Of a DNA stretch of 64,000 bases, positions 28,241 to 35,857 are shown piece after piece. The notes under the pieces were generated by a model that did not search any database, was not told the origin of the DNA, and saw only the letters and a program-made list of their open reading frames with translations. This DNA is from Rhodococcus wratislaviensis (GTDB lineage Bacteria; Actinomycetota; Actinomycetes; Mycobacteriales; Mycobacteriaceae). The stretch's first letter is position 1; each line of letters begins with the position of its first letter. Made by a program: the position numbers and the translations under genes. Location: contig NZ_UAUI01000010.1 in assembly GCF_900455735.1 (NCBI RefSeq), forward strand, positions 1-64,000, given 5' to 3'.

Positions 28241-28261
28241 TCCACTCCCTCTTCGATGAAG

Positions 28262-29086
28262 TCAGTTGATCAGGCGCAGGTCGGAGATGGTGCCGCTGGC
28301 CACGAGCATCACGTAGAAGTCGGTGATGATCAGTGTGGCGAGGGTGGTCCAGGCGAGCTGCATGTGCCGGGTGTTCAGTGTGCTGACCCAGGTCCAGAGC
28401 CGGTACCGGATCGGGTGCTTGGAGAAGTGGGTGAGTCTGCCACCCATGACGTGCCTGCAGGAATGGCAGGAGACGGTGTACGCCCAGAGCAGGATCACGT
28501 TGCAGACCATGATGAGTGTGCCGAGCCCGATTCCGAATCCGCCGTCGGCGCCGTGGAACGCGCGGATCGCGTCGTACGTGTTGATCAGCGAGACGACGAG
28601 TGCGACGTAGAAGAAGTAGCGGTGTGCGTTCTGGACGATCAGCGGCAGGCGCGTCTCACCCGTGTAGGTGCCATGGGGCTCCGCGACCGCGCACGCGGGC
28701 GGCGAGAACCACACCGACCGGTAATAGGCCTTGCGGTAGTAGTAGCAGGTGAGCCGGAATCCGAGCAGGAACGGCAGCACCAGGAACCCGAGCGGGATGA
28801 TCATCGGCAACTCGCCGATGGGTGTCCCGAAGTCGCTCGAACCGGGCACACAAGAATCGCTCAGGCACGGCGAGTAGAACGGCGTCAGGTAGTGATAGTC
28901 CTCGACGAAGTACGCGGTGCGGACCCACGAGCGGACCGATGCATACACCACGAAGACGGACAGGCCGAGCACCGTCAGCAGCGGGGCCAGCCACCACCGG
29001 TCGGTGCGGAGCGTGCGTTCCGCTATCCGGGCACGCGTCGGCGCCCCCACACCGGCACTTTCGGGCTTCTTCGGCGGCGCGCTCAT
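28262..29086 (-). CDS. sdhC: Succinate dehydrogenase membrane subunit with Cys/His clusters (Sdh1 type)
   Basis: A 274-aa membrane subunit with five hydrophobic helices, homologous by position and features to Rv0249c. It would anchor SdhAB and reduce menaquinone. Besides helix histidines it has an unusual set of cysteines: Cys74 and Cys79 in an outer loop, Cys114, Cys132 with His138 in PACAVAEPHG, and CHSCRH (Cys207, His208, Cys210, His212). I recall that the cryo-EM structure of mycobacterial Sdh1 shows a membrane-embedded Rieske-type 2Fe-2S cluster; these residues would suit that, though I cannot assign ligands here. Start at ATG 29086, overlapping the stop of the small gene upstream (ATGA). 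Confidence 0.88.
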   Translation of the reverse strand: MSAPPKKPESAGVGAPTRARIAERTLRTDRWWLAPLLTVLGLSVFVVYASVRSWVRTAYFVEDYHYLTPFYSPCLSDSCVPGSSDFGTPIGELPMIIPLGFLVLPFLLGFRLTCYYYRKAYYRSVWFSPPACAVAEPHGTYTGETRLPLIVQNAHRYFFYVALVVSLINTYDAIRAFHGADGGFGIGLGTLIMVCNVILLWAYTVSCHSCRHVMGGRLTHFSKHPIRYRLWTWVSTLNTRHMQLAWTTLATLIITDFYVMLVASGTISDLRLIN

Positions 29087-29367
29087 CCGCGCTCGTAGTG
29101 GAGCCCGCCCAGCCCCTCGTCGTCGACGCCGAGCCACATCGACGCGTCGTACGGGGTGTCCGACACCTTGATTCGCTCCACCGGCTCGCGGTGGACGACG
29201 TTCGGCGGCGATGCGTCGAGGTCGCGCGCGTCGATCTCGAGCCGTTCCAGATCGTTGGTCAGTCGCCGCACGGATGCGGCGTCGCCGTACATCGAATGCA
29301 ACGACCCGACAGCGCGCCGGAGACGGTCGATGGTGCGATTCAATTCGAGCATTTCGGAGGTCGACAT
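29083..29367 (-). CDS. Small conserved protein heading the Sdh1 operon (Rv0250c-like)
   Basis: A 94-aa soluble protein, MSTSEMLELNRTIDRLRRA at the N-terminus, which should form a helical hairpin or coiled coil in its first ~55 residues, followed by a more polar part with VDDEGLGGLHYERG at the end. No catalytic motif is visible. It has a strong ribosome binding site (GGGAGGGG) and its stop overlaps the start of the membrane subunit, so it is the first gene of the operon. M. tuberculosis has Rv0250c in the same place. It could be a subunit, assembly factor or regulator of Sdh1; nothing in the sequence decides this. Confidence 0.82.
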   Translation of the reverse strand: MSTSEMLELNRTIDRLRRAVGSLHSMYGDAASVRRLTNDLERLEIDARDLDASPPNVVHREPVERIKVSDTPYDASMWLGVDDEGLGGLHYERG

Positions 29368-29538
29368 GTGACCCCTCCCAACCCAGCCGGATGTAGCCGT
29401 GACACGAATCACACTACCGACATTCCGGGAACCCGGGGCAGCTTTCGGCCCCCGGCAACGCCGTGGCGATGAATTTCGCCGGGCAGCCGAGTCCATACCT
29501 GTAGGACAACCGAAACCGAACCCCACCGGGAGGAAATC

Positions 29539-29925
29539 ATGGCCGACGCCACGATCGGAAGCATCCTGCTCGCCAGCACGCGCCCCGAGCGATTGCGGGA
29601 CTGGTACACGGCCGCATTCTCGCCGAAGGTCGAACGCACCCCCGGCGAACCCGGCTACGACGTCCTCGATTTCGACGGCTTCTACATCATGCTCGACCGC
29701 CGCGACGACGTCGGCGACACGAATCCCGAACCCGGCCGCGTACTCCTCAACGTCGAGGTCACCGACGCCCGCGCCGCAGCAGGCCGGATCGACGAACTCG
29801 GTGCGACGTGGCTGTCCCCGCTCGAGGATCGTGACGGCAGCTGGTTCGGCACCGCCGTCGACCCCGACGGCAACTACGTCCAGATCATCCAGCTCAGCGC
29901 GCAGGCGCGGGCCGAGATGTCCTGA
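29539..29925 (+). CDS. VOC-family (glyoxalase-like) protein 1
   Basis: A 128-aa single-module vicinal oxygen chelate protein (beta-alpha-beta-beta-beta repeated twice). It has the usual [10 protein letters not shown] helix in the first half and [17 protein letters not shown] in the second, the place where the metal Glu normally sits (here Gln in VQII). The first-half metal His is not evident, so an enzymatic role is uncertain; some relatives only bind ligands. The ribosome binding site is strong (GGGAGGAAATC). It is followed 22 bases later by a second VOC gene and the two are probably co-transcribed. Confidence 0.85.
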   Translation: MADATIGSILLASTRPERLRDWYTAAFSPKVERTPGEPGYDVLDFDGFYIMLDRRDDVGDTNPEPGRVLLNVEVTDARAAAGRIDELGATWLSPLEDRDGSWFGTAVDPDGNYVQIIQLSAQARAEMS

Positions 29926-29947
29926 CCGGCAGAGAAAGAGAACAGAC

Positions 29948-30322
29948 ATGTTGAACAATGCGAGAGCATTCAGTGGATTCGCCGTCGACGACATCGCCGC
30001 GGCCAAGTCCTTCTACACCGACGCCCTGGGCCTCGAGGTCACCGAGGAGGAGATGGGCCTGCTGGGCCTGCATCTCCCGAAGGGGCCCGTGGTGCTGATC
30101 TACCCCAAGCCCGACCACACGCCGGCGACGTTCACCATCCTCAACTTCGCCGTCGAGGACGTCGAGAAAGCCGTCGACGCGCTCACCGAACGCGGGATCC
30201 AGTTCCTGCGGTATGACGGTTTCGATCAGGACGACAAGGGAATCATGCGCGGCAACGGTCCCGACATCGCGTGGTTCACCGACCCGGCCGGCAACGTGCT
30301 GTCGGTGCTGGCGGAATCCTGA
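29948..30322 (+). CDS. VOC-family (glyoxalase-like) protein 2
   Basis: A 124-aa VOC-fold protein: [21 protein letters not shown] starts the first module and [18 protein letters not shown] ends the second. This type is often annotated as a dioxygenase- or glyoxalase-like protein of unknown substrate. Metal ligands are not obvious: the usual His is replaced in the first strand and the final Glu position appears as Val/Leu. AGAGAAAGAGAACAG upstream is only a weak ribosome binding site. Its stop lies in the hairpin shared with the convergent bioD. Confidence 0.82.
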   Translation: MLNNARAFSGFAVDDIAAAKSFYTDALGLEVTEEEMGLLGLHLPKGPVVLIYPKPDHTPATFTILNFAVEDVEKAVDALTERGIQFLRYDGFDQDDKGIMRGNGPDIAWFTDPAGNVLSVLAES

Positions 30323-30344
30323 CGGCCGCTCAGCGGGCCGTCAG
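30319..30344. terminator. Bidirectional hairpin between the VOC gene and bioD
   Basis: Perfect 9-bp stem CTGACGGCC (30319-30327) with GGCCGTCAG (30336-30344) and an 8-base loop. It contains the stop codons of both convergent genes. No T-tract. Confidence 0.55.
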
Positions 30345-31025
30345 CGTCGCCTTCAGCCAGGTGCCGTCGAACCACGTGGACGCGGCCGCACCGAACGACG
30401 CGGAGTCGAGGCGTCCGCTGCCCGCAGGCACCGAGCCGACGACGTCGACCCCCGTGACGGCGGGCAGGTCGTCGAGATTGCACCGCTCGGCCAGGCCGGG
30501 CTCGTCCGGCCACGACCCGATCACCGTTCCGGCGCACGCGAGACCGGCCGCCGACAGTGCCCGGATCGTGAGCTCGGTGTGGTTGAGCGTGCCGAGGGCT
30601 GCCGCGGCGACCACGACAGCCGGTGCGTCGAGGGCGCGCGCGAGATCGACGAGCGTGAAGCCCTCCGCGCCCAATCGCACCAGCAGGCCGCCCGCTCCCT
30701 CGACGAGCACCAGATCGTGCCGGTCGTCGAGAGCGCGGACCGTCTCGACGACGTCGGCGCACCGCAGCATCGGCAGGCCGCTGCGCCGGGCAGCGGTGTC
30801 GGGGGCGAGGGGTTCGGGGTAGCGGGCGAGTTCCACCACCGCCGTGACACCGGACAATCTGGTCACCTCGGCCAGATCGCCCGGTTCTCCCGGGGCGACG
30901 CCGGTCTGCGCGGGCTTGCACACCGCCACGGACAGGCCGGCCTCGCGTGCAGCCGCCGCGAGCGCCGCCGTGACCACCGTCTTGCCGACGTCCGTCGACG
31001 TGCCGGTGACCACCAGGATGCTCAC
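30330..31025 (-). CDS. bioD: Dethiobiotin synthetase
   Basis: ATP-dependent ring closure of diaminopelargonic acid with CO2 to dethiobiotin (231 aa). The P-loop is [20 protein letters not shown], and KPAQTG carries the second substrate/ATP lysine; [13 protein letters not shown] is the third conserved block. GSWPDEPGL is typical of the nucleotide-binding end. GTG start overlaps the bioF stop (GTGA). Genes bioF and bioD form one unit, with bioA divergent. bioB lies 8 kb away, as in mycobacteria. Confidence 0.95.
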   Translation of the reverse strand: MSILVVTGTSTDVGKTVVTAALAAAAREAGLSVAVCKPAQTGVAPGEPGDLAEVTRLSGVTAVVELARYPEPLAPDTAARRSGLPMLRCADVVETVRALDDRHDLVLVEGAGGLLVRLGAEGFTLVDLARALDAPAVVVAAAALGTLNHTELTIRALSAAGLACAGTVIGSWPDEPGLAERCNLDDLPAVTGVDVVGSVPAGSGRLDSASFGAAASTWFDGTWLKATLTAR

Positions 31026-32176
31026 GCCGACGCTCCCGTCAGGACGTCGGTCAGCACGGTTTCGATCCGCGCCAGCTCGTCCGCGTCGAGCGTCGCACGC
31101 GCGGTGAGCCGCAGACGCGACGTCCCCTCCGGCACCGACGGCGGCCGGAAGCAGCCGACGTGCAGTCCCTGTTCCCGGCAGGCGGCGGCGGCGTCGACGG
31201 CGCGTTGCGGGTCGCCGAGGATCACGGAGACCACGGCGGACTCCGGTGTCCCGGCGCCGGTAAACCGCGCGAGATCCCGTGCGCGATCGAGCACGGATTC
31301 GGCACGGTCCGGTTCACGCCGCAGGACGGCGAGCGCCGCCCGCGCCGCGCCGACGGCCGCGGGGGCCAGTCCGGTGTCGAAGATGAACGTGCGCGCGGCG
31401 TCGACGAGATGCGCGCGCACCTTCTCCGACGCCAGCACCGCACCGCCCTGACTGGCCAGCGACTTCGACAGCGTGGCCGTGACGACGATGTCGGGTTCGC
31501 CGGCGAGCCCCACCTCGTGCACGAGTCCGCGGCCCCCTGCGCCGCGGACTCCGACGCCGTGCGCCTCGTCCACGACGAGGAACGCGCCGTGGTCGCGGCA
31601 CACCCGGTGGAGGTCGACGAGGGGTGCGAGATCACCGTCCGCGCTGAACACCGAGTCGGTGACGACCAGCGCCCGCTCCTCCGGCCGGGTGGCCAGTGCA
31701 CTGCGGACGAAGTCGAGATCGGAGTGCGGTGCGACGGCGACGCGGGCCCGGGACAGCCGGCATGCGTCGACCAGCGACGCGTGGCTGCCCGCGTCGGAGA
31801 CGATCAGCGATCCGGCGCCGGACAGTGCGGTGACGGCACCGAGATTCGCCGTGTACCCGGAGGAGAACACCAGCCCGGCCTCGGCGCCGACGAACTCGGC
31901 CAGTTCCGTTTCGAGGAGTTCGTGTTCGGTGGTCGATCCCGTGACCAGACGGGAGCCGGTGGCCCCCGCACCCCAGCGACGCAGCGCTGTCATCGCGCCG
32001 TGCAGCACCTCAGGGTGCCGTACGAGTCCGAGATAATCGTTGGACGCCAGGTCGATGAGCGCGTTGCCGGGCGTGCGTGGACGCAACTCGCGGCGCAGTC
32101 CCGCGGCACGCCGCCGGTCCTCGACGTCGTCGAGCCAGGTGGTGAAGGTGCGGTCGATACTCACCCCCGGCACCAT
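31022..32176 (-). CDS. bioF: 8-Amino-7-oxononanoate synthase
   Basis: PLP enzyme (384 aa) joining pimeloyl thioester and alanine, the first committed step of biotin ring assembly. Motifs of the alpha-oxoamine synthase family: LASNDYLGL near the N-terminus, [32 protein letters not shown] and the PLP lysine in [14 protein letters not shown]. The ATG at 32176 begins [11 protein letters not shown]; a GTG four codons later is an alternative with a GGGGG stretch before it. A perfect BioQ box ends up 8 bases upstream of the ATG, so bioF transcription or translation start must be close to the operator. Confidence 0.94.
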   Translation of the reverse strand: MVPGVSIDRTFTTWLDDVEDRRRAAGLRRELRPRTPGNALIDLASNDYLGLVRHPEVLHGAMTALRRWGAGATGSRLVTGSTTEHELLETELAEFVGAEAGLVFSSGYTANLGAVTALSGAGSLIVSDAGSHASLVDACRLSRARVAVAPHSDLDFVRSALATRPEERALVVTDSVFSADGDLAPLVDLHRVCRDHGAFLVVDEAHGVGVRGAGGRGLVHEVGLAGEPDIVVTATLSKSLASQGGAVLASEKVRAHLVDAARTFIFDTGLAPAAVGAARAALAVLRREPDRAESVLDRARDLARFTGAGTPESAVVSVILGDPQRAVDAAAACREQGLHVGCFRPPSVPEGTSRLRLTARATLDADELARIETVLTDVLTGASA

Positions 32177-32183
32177 ACGCGAC

Positions 32184-32198
32184 TTGAACGGTGTTCAA
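32184..32198. promoter_or_regulatory. BioQ box between bioF and bioA
   Basis: TTGAACGGTGTTCAA, a perfect palindrome with a 3-base centre, identical in 14 of 15 bases to the better box upstream of bioB. It lies directly upstream of bioF and about 30 bases before the bioA -10 hexamer, so one bound BioQ dimer could act on both promoters. Confidence 0.85.
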
Positions 32199-32241
32199 CC
32201 CGGGTGGGCCCGGTTTTCCTCGGGTGGCTAGGGTCGAGACC

Positions 32242-33537
32242 GTGACCACCCCGAGCCTGTCCGTCGACGACATCACGTCCCTCGATGCCTCCCTGCTCTG
32301 GCATCCGTACGGCGCCTTCCCCGCCTCGACCACCCCGCTCGTGGTGGCGGAGGCGAGCGGGACGCGCCTCACTCTCGCCGACGGACGCGAACTCGTCGAC
32401 GGCATGAGTTCGTGGTGGGCCGCGGTCCACGGGTACCGGCATCCCGTCCTCGACGCGGCGGCGACGGCGCAGCTCGGGCGGATGAGCCACGTGATGTTCG
32501 GCGGGCTCACCCACGAACCGGCCGCGCGGCTCGCCCAGCTGCTCGTGGAGATCACCCCGAACGGACTCGACAAGGTCTTCCTCGCCGATTCCGGGTCGGT
32601 GTCCGTCGAGGTCGCCGTCAAGATGTGCCTGCAGTACTGGCGCAGCCGCGGCAGGCCGGAGCGACATCGGCTACTCACCTGGCGCGGCGGGTACCACGGC
32701 GACACGTTCGCCCCGATGAGCGTCTGCGACCCGGACGGCGGCATGCACTCCCTGTGGACGGACGTCCTGGCACGGCAGGTCTTCGCGGGACCGCCGCCCC
32801 GCGAGTTCGACCCGCAGTACGTCGCGGAGTTCGAGCGTCTGGTGGCGTCGCACACCGGCGAACTGGCGGCCGTCATCGTGGAACCGGTGGTGCAGGGCGC
32901 CGGTGGCATGCGCTTCCACGACCCCCGGTACCTGTCGGAGCTGCGGCGGATCTGCGACGAGCACGGGCTGCTGCTGGTGTTCGACGAGATCGCGACCGGT
33001 TTCGGCCGCACCGGCGAGCTGTTCGCCGCGGACCACGCCGGTGTCCGGCCCGACATCATGTGCGTCGGCAAGGCCCTCACCGGCGGGTACCTGACGCTCG
33101 CGGCGACGCTCTGTTCCACCGACGTCGCCGAGACCATCAGCGCCGGGGACGCCGGCGGGCTGATGCACGGTCCCACGTTCATGGCCAATCCGCTCGCCTG
33201 CGCCGTCGCGGTGGCGTCGATCGACCTCCTGCTGTCGCGCGACTGGCGAGGCGAGGTCGAGGCCGTGCGCCGCGAGCTCGAATCGGGACTCGCGCCGGCG
33301 CGGGAACTGCCCGGCGTCCGCGAGGTCCGGGTGCTCGGCGCGATCGGTGTGATCGAACTCGCCGAACCCGTCGACATGCGGGCCGCCACCGACGCCGCGG
33401 TGGCCGCCGGGGTCTGGTTGCGGCCGTTCCGGAACCTGATCTACGCGATGCCGCCGTACGTGTGCACCACCGAGGACGTGCGGAAAATCACAGCCGGAAT
33501 GCTTGCTGCCGCACGGAGCTCCACCCCGGGCCGCTAG
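32242..33537 (+). CDS. bioA: Adenosylmethionine-8-amino-7-oxononanoate aminotransferase
   Basis: Class III PLP aminotransferase (431 aa) that makes diaminopelargonic acid using SAM as amino donor. WHPYGAF near the N-terminus, [53 protein letters not shown] and the PLP lysine in [12 protein letters not shown] are BioA signatures. The DADxSGS-type substrate residues are consistent. GTG 32242 is chosen because a TAGGGT -10 hexamer ends 8 nt before it (leaderless); the frame is open upstream over the BioQ box, so a start at 32191 is unlikely. Confidence 0.95.
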   Translation: MTTPSLSVDDITSLDASLLWHPYGAFPASTTPLVVAEASGTRLTLADGRELVDGMSSWWAAVHGYRHPVLDAAATAQLGRMSHVMFGGLTHEPAARLAQLLVEITPNGLDKVFLADSGSVSVEVAVKMCLQYWRSRGRPERHRLLTWRGGYHGDTFAPMSVCDPDGGMHSLWTDVLARQVFAGPPPREFDPQYVAEFERLVASHTGELAAVIVEPVVQGAGGMRFHDPRYLSELRRICDEHGLLLVFDEIATGFGRTGELFAADHAGVRPDIMCVGKALTGGYLTLAATLCSTDVAETISAGDAGGLMHGPTFMANPLACAVAVASIDLLLSRDWRGEVEAVRRELESGLAPARELPGVREVRVLGAIGVIELAEPVDMRAATDAAVAAGVWLRPFRNLIYAMPPYVCTTEDVRKITAGMLAAARSSTPGR

Positions 33538-33539
33538 CC

Positions 33540-33561
33540 CGCTCTCGTCGAGCTGAGAGCG
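33540..33561 (+). terminator. Weak hairpin after bioA
   Basis: A 7-bp stem CGCTCTC/GAGAGCG with an 8-base loop just after the bioA stop. Short and with no T-tract, so only a possible terminator. Confidence 0.35.
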
Positions 33562-33588
33562 ACGCCGACGCGGGCTAGTGTTCTCGAT

Positions 33589-35844
33589 ATGGAAGCAAGC
33601 GAGTCGACCGGCACCACGCCCATTCCCGTGTGGCCCGGCAGCGCCTACCCCCTGGGTGCCACCTACGACGGGGCCGGGACGAACTTCTCCTTGTTCTCCG
33701 AGGTCGCCGAGGCGGTCGATCTGTGCCTCATCGCGAAGGACGGCACGGAGACGCGGGTGCGCCTCGACGAGGTCGACGGCTACGTGTGGCACGCGTACCT
33801 GCCGACCGTCGTTCCCGGTCAGCGCTACGGGTACCGGATCCACGGGCCCTGGGATCCCGCGGCCGGGCACCGCTGCGACCCCAGCAAGCTTCTCCTCGAC
33901 CCCTACGGCAAGGCGTTCGACGGCGAGTTCGACGGAGACCGGTCGCTGTTCTCCTACGACATCGACGCGCCCGACGAGCCCGCCTCCGAGGACTCGGAGG
34001 ACGTCATCGCGATCGTCGACACGGACGACGACATCGAGGCCGAGGACGACGCCGAACTCGCAGCGGAACCCGAGGACACCTCGGTGCCGGGACTGCCAGG
34101 ACACGACTCGCTCGGCCACACGATGACGACGGTGGTGATCAACCCGTTCTTCGACTGGGCCGCCGACCGCGCGCCGAAACACCCCTACCACGACACCGTG
34201 ATCTACGAGGCCCACGTCAAGGGCATGACGGCGACGCACCCCGGCGTGCCGGAGGAGCTTCGCGGCACGTATGCGGGGCTCGCGCATCCGGTGATCATCG
34301 ACCACCTCGTCGACCTCGGGGTCACCGCGATCGAACTGATGCCGGTGCATCAGTTCATGCACGATCAGACGCTGCTCGACAAGGGGTTGCGGAACTACTG
34401 GGGCTACAACACGTTCGGGTTCCTCGCCCCGCACACCGGGTATTCGTCGGCGGAGAAGCCGGGCGCCGCGGTGTCGGAGTTCAAGGCGATGGTCCGCTCG
34501 TTCCACGAGGCGGGCATCGAGGTCATCCTCGACGTCGTCTACAACCACACCGCCGAGGGCAACCACCTCGGTCCGACCATCTCGTTCCGCGGCATCGACA
34601 ACGCCGCCTACTACCGGCTCGTCGACGGCGACGCCGAGCATTACATGGACTACACGGGCACCGGGAACAGTCTCAACGCCCGGCACCCGCACACGCTGCA
34701 ACTGATCATGGACTCGCTGCGGTACTGGGTCACCGAAATGCACGTCGACGGATTCCGGTTCGACCTCGCGTCCACGCTGGCCCGTGAACTGCACGACGTC
34801 GACCGGCTCTCCGCGTTCTTCGACCTCGTCCAGCAGGATCCGATCGTCAGCCAGGTCAAGCTCATCGCCGAGCCGTGGGACATCGGCGAGGGCGGCTACC
34901 AGGTGGGCAACTTCCCGGGCCTGTGGACGGAGTGGAACGGCAAGTACCGGGACACGGTGCGCGACTACTGGCGCGGCGAACCCGCGACGCTCGGCGAATT
35001 CGCGTCCCGGCTCACCGGCTCCTCCGACCTGTACGAGGCGACCGGGCGCCGTCCCGGCGCGAGCATCAACTTCGTCATCGCCCACGACGGGTTCACCCTG
35101 CACGACCTGGTGTCGTACAACGAGAAGCACAACGAGGCCAACGGCGAGGGCAACAACGACGGCGAGAGCCACAACCGGTCCTGGAACTGCGGTGTCGAGG
35201 GACCGACGGACGATCCGGAGATCCTCGACCTGCGCGGGCGGCAGAGCCGCAACATCCTGGCCACCCTGCTGCTCAGCCAGGGGACCCCGATGCTGGCGCA
35301 CGGCGACGAGATGGGCCGCACCCAGCAGGGCAACAACAACGTGTACTGCCAGGACTCGGAACTGTCGTGGATGGACTGGTCGCTGGCGGACTCCAACGCC
35401 GACCTGGTCGAGTTCACCAAACGGGTGATCGCACTGCGGATGAAGAATCCGGTGTTCCGTCGTCGCCGGTTCTTCGAGGGCACCCCCATCCGCAGCGGTG
35501 ATCAGACCCGCGACATCGCGTGGCTCACCCCGGCCGGTGAGGAGATGACCCCCGAGGACTGGGACAGCGGTTTCGGGAAGTCGCTCGCGGTCTTCCTCAA
35601 CGGCGAGGGCATCCCCGAACCCAACCACCGCGGCGAGCGGGTGGTCGGCGACTCGTTCCTGCTGTGTTTCAACGCGCACGACGAGGAGATCGAGTTCTCC
35701 ACGCCGAACTCCGATTACGCCGACGAATGGGCGGTCGTGCTCGACACCGCCGTCCCGACGGGGGCGAAGGAAGCGGTGATCAAGGCCGGGAATCCGCTGC
35801 AGGTCGAGGCCCGGTCGCTGGTCGTGCTGCGCCGGACCGCCTGA
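33589..35844 (+). CDS. glgX: Glycogen debranching enzyme (TreX/GlgX)
   Basis: Family GH13_11 isoamylase-type enzyme (751 aa) that cuts alpha-1,6 branches of glycogen and so supplies linear chains to TreY. An N-terminal CBM48-like domain (YPLGATYDGAGTNFSLFSEVAE) is followed by the catalytic barrel: nucleophile region DGFRFDLAS, acid/base in LIAEPWDIG, and VIAHDGFTLHDLVSYNEKHN. A low-complexity acidic insertion of about 45 residues (roughly 122-166, rich in Asp, Glu and Ala) sits between the N-domain and the barrel. TAGTGT lies 9 nt before the ATG with no ribosome binding site, hence probably leaderless. The next gene, treY, starts 13 bases after its stop. Confidence 0.95.
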   Translation: MEASESTGTTPIPVWPGSAYPLGATYDGAGTNFSLFSEVAEAVDLCLIAKDGTETRVRLDEVDGYVWHAYLPTVVPGQRYGYRIHGPWDPAAGHRCDPSKLLLDPYGKAFDGEFDGDRSLFSYDIDAPDEPASEDSEDVIAIVDTDDDIEAEDDAELAAEPEDTSVPGLPGHDSLGHTMTTVVINPFFDWAADRAPKHPYHDTVIYEAHVKGMTATHPGVPEELRGTYAGLAHPVIIDHLVDLGVTAIELMPVHQFMHDQTLLDKGLRNYWGYNTFGFLAPHTGYSSAEKPGAAVSEFKAMVRSFHEAGIEVILDVVYNHTAEGNHLGPTISFRGIDNAAYYRLVDGDAEHYMDYTGTGNSLNARHPHTLQLIMDSLRYWVTEMHVDGFRFDLASTLARELHDVDRLSAFFDLVQQDPIVSQVKLIAEPWDIGEGGYQVGNFPGLWTEWNGKYRDTVRDYWRGEPATLGEFASRLTGSSDLYEATGRRPGASINFVIAHDGFTLHDLVSYNEKHNEANGEGNNDGESHNRSWNCGVEGPTDDPEILDLRGRQSRNILATLLLSQGTPMLAHGDEMGRTQQGNNNVYCQDSELSWMDWSLADSNADLVEFTKRVIALRMKNPVFRRRRFFEGTPIRSGDQTRDIAWLTPAGEEMTPEDWDSGFGKSLAVFLNGEGIPEPNHRGERVVGDSFLLCFNAHDEEIEFSTPNSDYADEWAVVLDTAVPTGAKEAVIKAGNPLQVEARSLVVLRRTA

Positions 35845-35857
35845 GCCGGGGACGACG

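Noticed and set aside
29404-29480. GC-rich inverted repeat between the Sdh1 operon and the first VOC gene as a terminator or regulatory RNA
   Set aside because: Stem is short and broken, and it is in front of two divergent genes where a terminator has no role.
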